Assembly (NCBI GenBank): GCA_019695455.1
Contig: JAEUAC010000309.1
Coordinates: 1 to 21,211 of the forward strand
DNA from: Methylorubrum extorquens
GTDB taxonomy: Bacteria; Pseudomonadota; Alphaproteobacteria; Rhizobiales; Beijerinckiaceae
Direction of reading: 5' to 3'
Length of the DNA: 21,211 nt
The notes below the pieces were generated by a model, which was given only the letters and a program-made list of their open reading frames with translations, was not told where the DNA came from and ran no database searches. Both the position numbers and the translations under genes were made by a program. The stretch's first letter is position 1. Every line of letters begins with the position of its first letter. Positions 8,201-15,331 of this stretch are shown here, piece after piece.

Positions 8201-8662
8201 CTAGCTCGTCGCCGTCCGGCGCGCCTTCGCGCTCTTCGCGATGCGGGCCGCCTCGGCGGTCCGGCGTCCGAGCCCCATGGACTTGGCGAGGTCGGAACGC
8301 TGCTTGGCATAGTTCGCCGCGACCATCGGGTAGTCGTAGGGCAGGTTCCACTTCTCGCGGTACTGCTCGGGCGTGAGGCCGCGACCGCTGAGGTGACGCT
8401 TGAGCGACTTGTAGCGGCGCCCGTCCTCCAGGCTGACGAGGTAGTCGTCGGACACCGATTTCTTGATCGAGACCGGCGGCACCGGACGAGAAGAACGCGC
8501 CCCCGCCTGTTCGTGGCCAAGGTTCGCGAGCGAGGTTTGGACGGTTCGGATAAGATCCGCGATGTTGGACGTCTGGATCGAATTGTTGCTGACGTAGGCA
8601 GACACGATCTCGCTGGTCAGCTCGATCAGATTTACCTTCGGGCTTGAAGCTGTTTCGTCCAT
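8201..8662 (-). CDS. Ros/MucR-family transcriptional regulator lacking most zinc ligands
   Basis: The 153-residue product starts at ATG 8662, with GAGGAC just upstream. Residues 10-50 carry the MucR N-terminal region ('LIELTSEIVSAYVSNN', 'IADLIRTVQTSLANL'), which mediates oligomerisation in relatives. Residues 70-125 carry the Ros/MucR DNA-binding domain: 'YKSLKRHL', 'LTPEQYREKWNLPYDYPMVA' and 'YAKQRSDLAKSMGLG'. In classical Ros the zinc is held by Cys-x-x-Cys and two His; here the pair reads Ser77-Leu-Glu-Asp80, His90 is kept, and the second His region is Arg-Gly with one residue deleted. Family members are H-NS-like regulators of exopolysaccharide, motility and symbiosis or virulence genes, often autoregulated. 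Zinc-independent members of this family are known in Mesorhizobium loti. The basic tail after 130 may add DNA contacts. Confidence 0.9.
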   Translation of the reverse strand: MDETASSPKVNLIELTSEIVSAYVSNNSIQTSNIADLIRTVQTSLANLGHEQAGARSSRPVPPVSIKKSVSDDYLVSLEDGRRYKSLKRHLSGRGLTPEQYREKWNLPYDYPMVAANYAKQRSDLAKSMGLGRRTAEAARIAKSAKARRTATS

Positions 8663-9161
8663 CTGTCCTCGCAACCCGTCCTTTTGTGCGACAACGAACC
8701 ATAAAGTGGACGGATTGCTTTCTGTCAAGTTACAAACCGAAGATGTTTGTCTTCCTGACCTTGGCGAAGAGCTGGATTCATATCCGCCAGTTGTATTTAC
8801 AATCGAAGGTTGCAGCGACCTCTCGCGCCCGATAGTCTTGGTGCGCGGCGGCGTTCATCGACCGCCGCCGGGGCGGTCCCGACCGGGCGGATCCGGGCCG
8901 GACCGCCGCGGGGCGTCACGGGTCCGCGAGGCACCTTGACGGCGAGCCTTGCGGATCGCTTAACCGTTGCGCTGCACAACGGACGGCGATCGAGGGTGGG
9001 GCAAGGCGACTTGCGCCGCGACGCGAGGACCAGCCAAGTTGATCCTTGGCCCGGGATTTGCGGCGATGCAGCCGGCCCCGGACGGCGGCACCCTGGGCGG
9101 CGAGGCGTCATACGGTCGTCGCGGCGGACAGCGATCACGGCTCGAAGGAGAGCGCCAGACG
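8663..9161. other. 499-bp mucR-glgA intergenic region
   Basis: Two parts differ in composition. About 8690-8815 is AT-rich and contains the mucR promoter candidate; it would suit MucR-type or H-NS-like binding. About 8840-8910 is GC-rich and foldable: GGCGGCG (8847-8853) pairs with CGCCGCC (8863-8869), and GGCGGTCC (8872-8879) with GGACCGCC (8900-8907). A weak forward promoter candidate for glgA is TTGACG (8936-8941), 17 bp, CTTAAC (8959-8964), which would leave a leader of roughly 190 nt. A small inverted repeat GCAAG-GCGA-CTTGC lies at 9001-9014. Open frames through the gap show no recognisable protein and no good ribosome site, so I call no gene here. Confidence 0.5.
8700..8728 (-). promoter_or_regulatory. 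Candidate promoter of the mucR-like gene
   Basis: On the minus strand, TTGACA (8728-8723) is followed after 17 bp by TTTATG (8705-8700). The -35 is perfect, the -10 poor but acceptable for an alphaproteobacterium. The site is about 40 bp upstream of the ATG at 8662, within an AT-rich patch that contrasts with its surroundings. Confidence 0.45.
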
Positions 9162-10685
9162 ATGGATGCGAGGGTCCTGCGCGACGGTGACAGGCTGAGA
9201 CAATGGCCTCGTGCCCTGGCCGGCTCCGCTCCGACGGCCGACGGCGTCGCCCGACGGCGGATCCTCTACGTCACCTCCGAGATCACCGATTTCGTGAAGA
9301 CCGGCGGCCTCGGCGACGTCTCGGCCGCGCTGCCGCGCAGCCTGTCCGCCCAGTTCGACGTGCGGGTCCTGGTCCCCGGCTACCGGCAGGTCACGGCCGC
9401 GACGGGCCCGATCGACGTGGTCGCGCGCCTGCCGGCCGCGCACGGCCTCCCGGCCTGCGAACTCGGCCTCGTGCGGAGCGCGGACGGCCTGCCGATCTAC
9501 GTCATCCTCTGCCCGGACCTCTACGATCGGGAGGGCTCGCCCTACGGCGACGAGCACGGGCTCGACTGGTCCGACAACGACGTCCGCTTCGCGCGGCTCG
9601 GTCTCGCGGCGGCCGCGATCGCGCAGGGCCTGCCGGACCTCGACTGGGCGGCCGACCTCCTGCACCTCAACGACTGGCCGACCGCGCTCGGGCCGGCCTA
9701 TCTCGCCTGGGACGGCGCCCCGGTCCCGAGCGTCCTCACCATCCACAATCTCGCCTATCAGGGCCTGTTCGACCGGACGCGGCTGCCGCAGCTCGGCGTG
9801 CCGGATGCCGCCTTCGGCATCGACGGCGTCGAATTCTACGGCAAGATGTCCTTCCTGAAGGCGGGCATCATCTACGCCTCGCACGTGACGACCGTGTCGG
9901 ACACCTATGCCCGCGAGATCACGACGCCGGAATTCGGCTGCGGTCTCGACGGGCTGCTCCGCCGCTGCGCCGACGAGGGCCGGCTCACGGGCATCCTGAA
10001 CGGCATCGACGAGACCTGGGACCCGCGCACGGACGCGTCGCTCGGCAGCGCGTTCGCGGCCGACGACCTCAAGGGCAAGAAGGCGAATGCCGACGAGCTG
10101 CGCCGGGATTTCGGCCTCGCCGTCAGCCGCGGCCCGCTCTTCGCCGTCGTGTCCCGCCTCGTCCACCAGAAGGGCGTCGACCTGACGATCGAATCCACGC
10201 AATCCATCGTGCGCCAGGGCGGGCAGGTCGTCGTGACGGGGCGCGGCGACGCCGCCTTCGAGCGGGAGCTGGAAGGGCTGGCCTCGCGCTATCCGGGCCA
10301 GGTGGGCGTCCGCATCGGCTTCGAGGAGGCGACCGCGCGGCGCATGTTCGCCGGGTCCGATTTCCTGCTGATGCCGTCGCGGTTCGAGCCGTGCGGCCTG
10401 TCGCAGATGTACGCGCAGCGGATGGGCTCGCTGCCCGTCGCCCGCGAGACGGGCGGGCTGGCCGACACGATCAAGGACGGCGTCACGGGGTTCCTGTTCC
10501 GCGAGCCCTCCCTCGCCGCCATGCTGGGGGCCGTCTATCGGGCCGTCGACGCCTACAAGTCGCGCCGGACGCTGAACGGGATGCGGCGCGCCGCCATGCA
10601 GACCTGCTACGCCTGGGACAAGTCGGCGGACGGGTACGGCAGCGTCTACCGGAGCGCCCTCACGGCTTCCGCGACGGCGCCCTGA
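9162..10685 (+). CDS. glgA: Glycogen synthase GlgA (ADP-glucose type)
   Basis: GlgA extends alpha-1,4-glucan chains from ADP-glucose. The product has 507 residues, slightly longer than the usual 480 or so because of about 30 residues before the conserved core. The core begins 'RILYVTSEITDFVKTGGLGDV', which contains the substrate-binding K-x-G-G-L motif at residues 46-50. Later come 'LHLNDWPTAL', 'LTIHNLAYQGLFD', 'VSRLVHQKGVDL', and the glycosyltransferase-5 active-site stretch 'MPSRFEPCGLSQMYAQRMG' followed by 'ETGGLADTI'. ATG 9162 has AAGGAG at 9145-9150; longer in-frame starts would add low-complexity sequence. The gene stands alone, with no glgB, glgC or glgP in the window, so the remaining glycogen genes must lie elsewhere. 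A hairpin follows the stop. Confidence 0.94.
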   Translation: MDARVLRDGDRLRQWPRALAGSAPTADGVARRRILYVTSEITDFVKTGGLGDVSAALPRSLSAQFDVRVLVPGYRQVTAATGPIDVVARLPAAHGLPACELGLVRSADGLPIYVILCPDLYDREGSPYGDEHGLDWSDNDVRFARLGLAAAAIAQGLPDLDWAADLLHLNDWPTALGPAYLAWDGAPVPSVLTIHNLAYQGLFDRTRLPQLGVPDAAFGIDGVEFYGKMSFLKAGIIYASHVTTVSDTYAREITTPEFGCGLDGLLRRCADEGRLTGILNGIDETWDPRTDASLGSAFAADDLKGKKANADELRRDFGLAVSRGPLFAVVSRLVHQKGVDLTIESTQSIVRQGGQVVVTGRGDAAFERELEGLASRYPGQVGVRIGFEEATARRMFAGSDFLLMPSRFEPCGLSQMYAQRMGSLPVARETGGLADTIKDGVTGFLFREPSLAAMLGAVYRAVDAYKSRRTLNGMRRAAMQTCYAWDKSADGYGSVYRSALTASATAP

Positions 10686-10697
10686 GGCCGGTCCGCC

Positions 10698-10719
10698 CCC
10701 GCCGCTCGCGGAGGGCGGG
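10698..10719. terminator. Hairpin between convergent glgA and hupE
   Basis: CCCGCC (10698-10703) pairs with GGCGGG (10714-10719) around a 10-nt loop, with an alternative inner CCGC-TC-GCGG stem. It sits in the 54-bp gap between the convergent stops and could terminate both transcripts. No T-run is seen. Confidence 0.35.
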
Positions 10720-10739
10720 AAGCCGGTCCGGCCCGGGTC

Positions 10740-11330
10740 TCAGCCGGCCAGGAGGGCCAGGCCCGCGACGGCCGTGGCGGCGCCGGCGAGGCGGGTCGCC
10801 GTCCGGCCCTGGATGATCCGCTCGGCCGCCATGCCGGTCGCGATGCCGGCGAGGTGCAGCGCCGCCGTGGCGAGCAGGAACCCGGCGCCGTAGGCCAGGC
10901 CGGACGCGTCCGCCGGCATCTCCGTCCCGTGCGCGTGCCCGTGGAAGAGCGCGAAGGCGCCGACCAGGAGCGCGAGGGCGGCCGCCGGCAGGTCCCGCGG
11001 CCAGGCGAGCAGGATGCCGAAGGCGACGACCGAGAGGCCGATCCCGAGCTCCACCGCCGGCATCGCGAGCCCGGCCATCGCGAGCCCGCCGCCCAAAGCC
11101 ATCGCGCCCAGGAACGCGGCCGGCACGAGGGCGAGCGCCCGCCCGCCGATCCGGGCGGCGAGCCAGCCGACGGCCAGCATGGCGAGCGCGTGGTCGAGGC
11201 CGCCGAGCGGGTGGCCGAACCCGGCCGCGAGGCCGTTCGTGGCCCCGACGCCCGTATGGGCGAGAGCCGGCGTCGCGGCCAGGAGGCCGAGGCTCGCGAG
11301 CGACGCGAGGCGGGGTGTCGTCATGGCCAT
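10740..11330 (-). CDS. hupE/ureJ: HupE/UreJ-family nickel transporter-like membrane protein
   Basis: HupE/UreJ proteins are small membrane proteins thought to move nickel for hydrogenase or urease. The 196-residue product has a Sec-type signal peptide (cleavage probably after 'PALA', before 'HTG'), then about six hydrophobic segments. The family signature 'HPLGGLDHALAMLAVGW' lies at residues 40-56 with His40, Asp46 and His47, and a second histidine motif 'FHGHAHG' lies at 129-135 (His130, 132, 134). It is the last gene of the ureE-F-G operon, 20 bp after ureG, so a urease role is more likely than a hydrogenase one. Two starts are possible, ATG 11330 and ATG 11324; AGGAC lies upstream of both. 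Confidence 0.9.
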   Translation of the reverse strand: MAMTTPRLASLASLGLLAATPALAHTGVGATNGLAAGFGHPLGGLDHALAMLAVGWLAARIGGRALALVPAAFLGAMALGGGLAMAGLAMPAVELGIGLSVVAFGILLAWPRDLPAAALALLVGAFALFHGHAHGTEMPADASGLAYGAGFLLATAALHLAGIATGMAAERIIQGRTATRLAGAATAVAGLALLAG

Positions 11331-11350
11331 GTCGGTCCTGTCCTCGTGTC

Positions 11351-11973
<623 letters not shown>

Positions 11974-11977
<4 letters not shown>

Positions 11978-12654
11978 GACCGAAACAGCCTCGTGTACTG
12001 CGTCTCGTGGCGCAAGGAGCCGAGATCGGCCCGCAGCGTGCCGCTGCCGATCGAGTCGAGGTCGCCCTCCACGCACTCGGCCGCGAGCCGGGCGAGGCGA
12101 GGCACGGATCGGGCCAGGATGCGCTGTCCGGCGCTCTGCCCGATCGGGATGAGGCGGAGCGCGGCCGAGACGAGATTCTGCGCCAGCGCCACGAGGTAGG
12201 CCGCGACCGTGTCCTCGAGATCGAGCCGGTGCGCGGCCGCCGCGATCCCGAGCGAGACGGGGAGGGCGGCCTCGTCGAGCGCGGCGGCCGCGCGGGCGAT
12301 CTCCGGGCGTGGCCAGGCGGACGCGACGGCGTCCAGGAAGGAGCGTCCCTGCTGGGCCGTCTCGAGCCGGAACTCCGCCGAGGTCGCGAGCGCCAGCGCG
12401 AGGTCGTTCACGTCGGACACGGCCGCGAGATCCCCCGCCGCGGCGGCCCGGTAGGCGGCGCAGCAGAGCAGGGCGTCGTTCCGCCCGAACCCGTCGTGCA
12501 GGATGTCGTCCAGCCAGGCGTCCAGGGTCGCCTCGTCCCGCACGTCGCCCGCCTCGCCCGCCCATTCGAGCGCGTGCGAATAGGCGAAGGCGCCGATCGG
12601 GAACCCGGGCGACAGCCAGCAGAGCAGCGGCAGGAAGCCCGCCGGCTCAGCCAT
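11974..12654 (-). CDS. ureF: Urease accessory protein UreF
   Basis: UreF bridges UreD/H and UreG in the urease maturation complex and is proposed to gate GTPase activity and nickel passage. The all-helical, 226-residue product begins with the conserved 'LPLLCWLSPGFPIGAFAYSH' and 'LEWA' segment, continues with 'DILHDGFGRNDALL' and ends with 'LRLIPIGQSAGQRIL' and an Arg-rich tail, all in family order. ATG 12654 was chosen because 'AEPAGFLPLL' is the normal start; the open frame upstream is the His-rich ureE region read in another frame. It overlaps the ureE 3' end by 8 bp and ureG by 4 bp. Confidence 0.94.
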
Positions 12655-13345
12655 GGCGATGGCCGTGACCGTGGGTCCCGTGGGTCCCGTGATCGTGCGC
12701 GGGCCCGGACTGCGCGTGCGACTGCGCGGAGGCGTGCGCGTGCCCATGGTCGTCCGCGTGGGCCTGGGCGTGGGCGTGGGCGTGCGAATGGGCGCCGTGG
12801 TCGTGCCCGCAGCCGCATGCCGGGTCGTGCGCATGATGGTCGCGGCCGTGATCGTGCGCCGCGTGGTCGTGCCCGGCATGGTCGTGGGCCGCATGGTCGT
12901 GCCCCGCATGTCCGCCCTCGTAGGCGCCCTTCTCGGGCCGGAACGGCCGGTCGACGACCGAGGCCGCGGCGCCGAGGCCGCGCACCATCTCGAGCAGCAC
13001 GTGGTCGTGCGCGATCCAGATCGCGTCGGGGCCGATCTCGGCCGCGACGTGCCGGTTGCCGATATGCCAGGCCACGCGCATCAGGCGGAGGGGATTGTCG
13101 GTCCGGATCTCGATCAGCCGCTCGGGCGCCGCCTTCACCTGGACGAGGCGGCCGTCATCGAGCTTCACGGCGTCGCCGTCGTCGAGGACGGTCGCCCGGT
13201 CGAGGTCCAGCAGGAAGTCGAGCCCGCCCGCCGCCGTCATGGCGACCCGGCGGCGGTGGCGCGCCTCGTGGTCGAGCTCGATCGTATCGGCGACGCGGTC
13301 GGCCTTCACGGCGGGCCGGCGGACGATGGCGGTGGCGCGGAGCAT
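12647..13345 (-). CDS. ureE: Urease accessory metallochaperone UreE with long His-rich tail
   Basis: UreE is the dimeric nickel chaperone that hands metal to UreG. Residues 1-70 form the peptide-binding-like N-terminal domain ('AGGLDFLLDLDRATVLDDGDAV') and 72-143 the metal-binding domain, with 'RVAWHIGNRHVAAEI' (the family's conserved His) and 'AHDHVLLEMVRGLG'. Residues 144-232 are an 89-residue tail containing 30 His plus many Asp, Gly and Ala, far longer than in Klebsiella UreE; it also holds a Cys-Gly-Cys at its centre. Such tails store or buffer nickel. The tail-coding DNA includes an imperfect 30-bp tandem duplication. This is the first gene of the operon; 220 bp separate its start from the divergent DUF2147 gene, and I see no convincing promoter there. 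Confidence 0.95.
   Translation of the reverse strand: MLRATAIVRRPAVKADRVADTIELDHEARHRRRVAMTAAGGLDFLLDLDRATVLDDGDAVKLDDGRLVQVKAAPERLIEIRTDNPLRLMRVAWHIGNRHVAAEIGPDAIWIAHDHVLLEMVRGLGAAASVVDRPFRPEKGAYEGGHAGHDHAAHDHAGHDHAAHDHGRDHHAHDPACGCGHDHGAHSHAHAHAQAHADDHGHAHASAQSHAQSGPAHDHGTHGTHGHGHRHG
12848..12907 (-). repeat. Imperfect 30-bp tandem duplication in the ureE His tail
   Basis: Positions 12848-12877 and 12878-12907 agree at 25 of 30 bases by eye. Each copy codes for the ten-residue unit AGHDHAAHDH (residues 147-156 and 157-166). It marks how the metal-binding tail may have expanded. Confidence 0.75.
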
Positions 13346-13565
13346 GGTCCCGATCCCGGATGAGGGCCGAGTGCTAGCCCGGATCGGCGGCGAGGTCGAT
13401 GGCGGCCGACCGGCGCGAGCGGATGCGCGACGGCACCGCGGGACCGGCCGCCCCCGGGCGCGGCGCGGCCATCGCGCGGCGGCCGGCCCGACACCGGGCG
13501 TTCATGTGCCGTGGCGTAGGACGCCCGTTGCGGGGCGCGGGGCCTCGCGCAGCCCCGAGGATCCG

Positions 13566-13985
13566 ATGTCGCCGAGCCGCCGTTCCACGCTTCGCGCGAG
13601 CCTGCTGCTCGCCTGCCTGCTGCCGGGCGGGATGGCCGTCGCGGACGGCGATCCGACGGGCCTGTGGCTGACGGAGACGCGGGATTCGAAGGTGCGGATC
13701 GCCCGGTGCGGGGCGGGCTATTGCGGCACCGTCGTCGCGGCCGACGACAAGGGGCCGGACGTCAACAACCCGGACCCGAGGCAGCGGGCCCGCAGCGTGG
13801 TCGGCATCCAGATCCTGTCGACCCCGAAGGCCGGTCGCGACGGCTACGTCGGCACCCTCTACAACCCGAAGGACGGCAAGACCTACGAGGCCTCGCTCAA
13901 GGTCGGGGGCTCCGGCCAGGTGGTGGTCACGGGCTGCGTCATGAGCGTGTTCTGCAAGGGCACGACCTGGACGCGGACCAACTGA
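13566..13985 (+). CDS. Secreted DUF2147-family protein
   Basis: The 139-residue product has a Sec signal peptide (Arg-rich start, hydrophobic core 'SLLLACLLPGG', probable cleavage after 'AVA' near residue 26). The rest matches DUF2147, a small periplasmic beta-barrel-like family: 'PTGLWLTETRDSKVRIARC', 'YCGTVV', 'NPDPRQRARSVVGIQIL', 'YVGTLYNPKDGKTYEASLKV' and 'VVVTGCVMSVFCKGTTWTR'. Four Cys lie in paired positions and could form disulfides in the periplasm. Function is not established for the family. GAGGA at 13557-13561 precedes ATG 13566. It is convergent with the gene at 14005-14586, with only 19 bp between their stops. Confidence 0.9.
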   Translation: MSPSRRSTLRASLLLACLLPGGMAVADGDPTGLWLTETRDSKVRIARCGAGYCGTVVAADDKGPDVNNPDPRQRARSVVGIQILSTPKAGRDGYVGTLYNPKDGKTYEASLKVGGSGQVVVTGCVMSVFCKGTTWTRTN

Positions 13986-14004
13986 GGCCGGCCGGGCCGG
14001 GCGC

Positions 14005-14586
14005 CTAGTCCGGAAAGCGCGGCAGGCGGGCGGCGCCCTCCGGCAGCGCCGTGCGGGCCGTGTTCATGGCGGCGGCGAGCAGCGAGTAGTAGCCGGCGAG
14101 CGCCGCGAGATCGACGACGCCCTTCTCGCCGAAGCGCGCGAGCGCCCGCCCGTAGGTCGCGTCCGAGACGCGCCGCGTCCGCAGGAGCTCGGTCGTGAAG
14201 GCCCAGCAGGCCTCCTCGTCGTCGGTCATGCCGTCCGGCCGGCGACCGTCCGCGATGGCGTCCACGACGGCGGGCGCCACGCCCTCGCGGAGCGCGAGGG
14301 GCGCGTGGACGTGCCACTCGAAGTCCTGCGACCAGTCGCGGGCGACGAGCAGGATCACGAACTCGCTGAGGCGCGTCCCGATCGCCGAGCGGTAGCGCAG
14401 GTACTCGCCCATGCGGCTCGCGTTGGTCATCACCTCCGGCGAGTGGAGCAGGGGCTCGAAGGGGCCGAAGACGGGCACGCCGCGCAGCGCCTCGAAGGCG
14501 GACGCGGCCTCGCGCTGGGCCGCGTCGTAGCGCTCGGGCGGGACCGGCTTCAGGCGCTCGGGCCCGGCGGAAATCGGGTTCGACAT
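14005..14586 (-). CDS. Carboxymuconolactone decarboxylase family protein
   Basis: The 193-residue helical protein belongs to the carboxymuconolactone decarboxylase/AhpD-like superfamily. 'EFVILLVARDWSQDFEWHVH' followed by 'APLALREGVAPAVVDAI' (residues 75-111) is the family core, and 'DLAALAGYYSLLAAAMNTAR' is a typical C-terminal helix. It lacks the Cys-x-x-Cys of peroxidase-reducing AhpD, so a thiol-peroxidase role is unlikely; Cys127 is the only cysteine. Related proteins often act as small-molecule decarboxylases or have unknown function. GGAG lies just before ATG 14586. The neighbour at 14619-15281 is 32 bp upstream on the same strand, so they may be co-transcribed, but the substrate cannot be inferred. 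Confidence 0.85.
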   Translation of the reverse strand: MSNPISAGPERLKPVPPERYDAAQREAASAFEALRGVPVFGPFEPLLHSPEVMTNASRMGEYLRYRSAIGTRLSEFVILLVARDWSQDFEWHVHAPLALREGVAPAVVDAIADGRRPDGMTDDEEACWAFTTELLRTRRVSDATYGRALARFGEKGVVDLAALAGYYSLLAAAMNTARTALPEGAARLPRFPD

Positions 14587-14618
14587 GACGGCTCCGGGGC
14601 GTGGGGGGCGCGGCCGCC

Positions 14619-15281
14619 TCAGCGGGCCGTGAAGCCGATTTCGCGGGTCGCGCAGCCGAGATGGGCGGGGCTCGTCGTGACGAGGCCGGCATTGCAGGCG
14701 CCGGTGCCGACGTAGAGCCGCGTGCGGCCCTGCGCGGCGGGCACCATGTAGCCGATGACCCGGCCGGTGCCGCCGGCCCGGTTCGCCTGGAGGGCCACGA
14801 TGCCGGCGTTCCGGTTCGCCGTCACGCCGGCGTAGAGGGGCGCGGCGCCGGGGCCGGCCTCCTCGGCCGAGGCGGTGCGGCCGATCGGCTGGGTGGCGCA
14901 GTTCTTGTGGTTCGAGGCCGTCGTGACCTCGCCCGCGTTGCAATCCGGCTGGGTGCCCACGAAGAGCGGCACGCGGGCCATCGGCGCGAGGTCCGGCGCG
15001 GCGGTCGGCGCAGCCGGCGCACGGGACGGCGCAGGCCGTGGCGCAGGCCGGCGCGTGCCGCCCGATGGCGCGCGGGGCTCGTCGTAGCCGTCGTCGTAAT
15101 CGGGATCGCGCGCGGACCCGCGCGGCTCGCCCCCGTCGGCGTCCGGGCGGCGCCCATCGAACCCGGCCGCGGCGCCGTGCCAGCCGCCGCGGCCCCGGTC
15201 GTCGGGCTGGGCGAGGACCGGCGCGGCCGCGGCGGCCAGCGCGAGGCAGGCCGCGAGCGCGGCGGCGGCGAGACGGTGCAT
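14619..15281 (-). CDS. Secreted protein with three internal repeats, unrecognised family
   Basis: The 220-residue product has a clear signal peptide (residues 1-24, Ala/Leu-rich, cleavage likely after 'PVLA'). A linker at 25-100 is rich in Gly, Asp, Arg, Pro and Ala and probably disordered. Three related repeats of about 32 residues follow at 105-136, 148-178 and 188-219. Each reads roughly Leu-(Phe/Tyr)-x-Gly then Asn-Ala-Gly-x-Val and ends near Ile-Gly. Repeats 1 and 3 each carry two Cys 14 residues apart (114/128 and 196/210); repeat 2 has Arg157 and Gly171 instead. I do not recognise the family. The ribosome site is weak. A periplasmic or surface binding role would suit the layout, but that is inference. 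Confidence 0.75.
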   Translation of the reverse strand: MHRLAAAALAACLALAAAAAPVLAQPDDRGRGGWHGAAAGFDGRRPDADGGEPRGSARDPDYDDGYDEPRAPSGGTRRPAPRPAPSRAPAAPTAAPDLAPMARVPLFVGTQPDCNAGEVTTASNHKNCATQPIGRTASAEEAGPGAAPLYAGVTANRNAGIVALQANRAGGTGRVIGYMVPAAQGRTRLYVGTGACNAGLVTTSPAHLGCATREIGFTAR

Positions 15282-15296
15282 GGGGGTTCTCGTGCG

Positions 15297-15322
15297 GCGG
15301 GCGGCCGGTCCGGGCCGCCCGC
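15297..15322 (-). terminator. Hairpin downstream of pntB
   Basis: GCGGGCGGCC (15297-15306) and GGCCGCCCGC (15313-15322) form a perfect 10-bp stem with a 6-nt loop, starting 10 bp beyond the pntB stop on the minus strand. It separates pntB from the secreted repeat-protein gene. There is no T-run. Confidence 0.5.
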
Positions 15323-15331
15323 GTCCCGGTC

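Noticed and set aside
8999..9014. Sigma-54-like GG...GC pattern near the glgA leader
   Set aside because: The spacing between GG and GC is 11, not the required 10, and the flanking bases do not fit.
8810..9190. 126-codon plus-strand frame in the mucR-glgA gap
   Set aside because: No homology, no good ribosome site, overlaps the glgA start, and composition is that of GC-rich random sequence.
12007..13377. 456-codon plus-strand open frame opposite ureF and ureE
   Set aside because: Its second half is almost pure Arg/Gly/Ala from the reversed His-rich tail; shadow frame.
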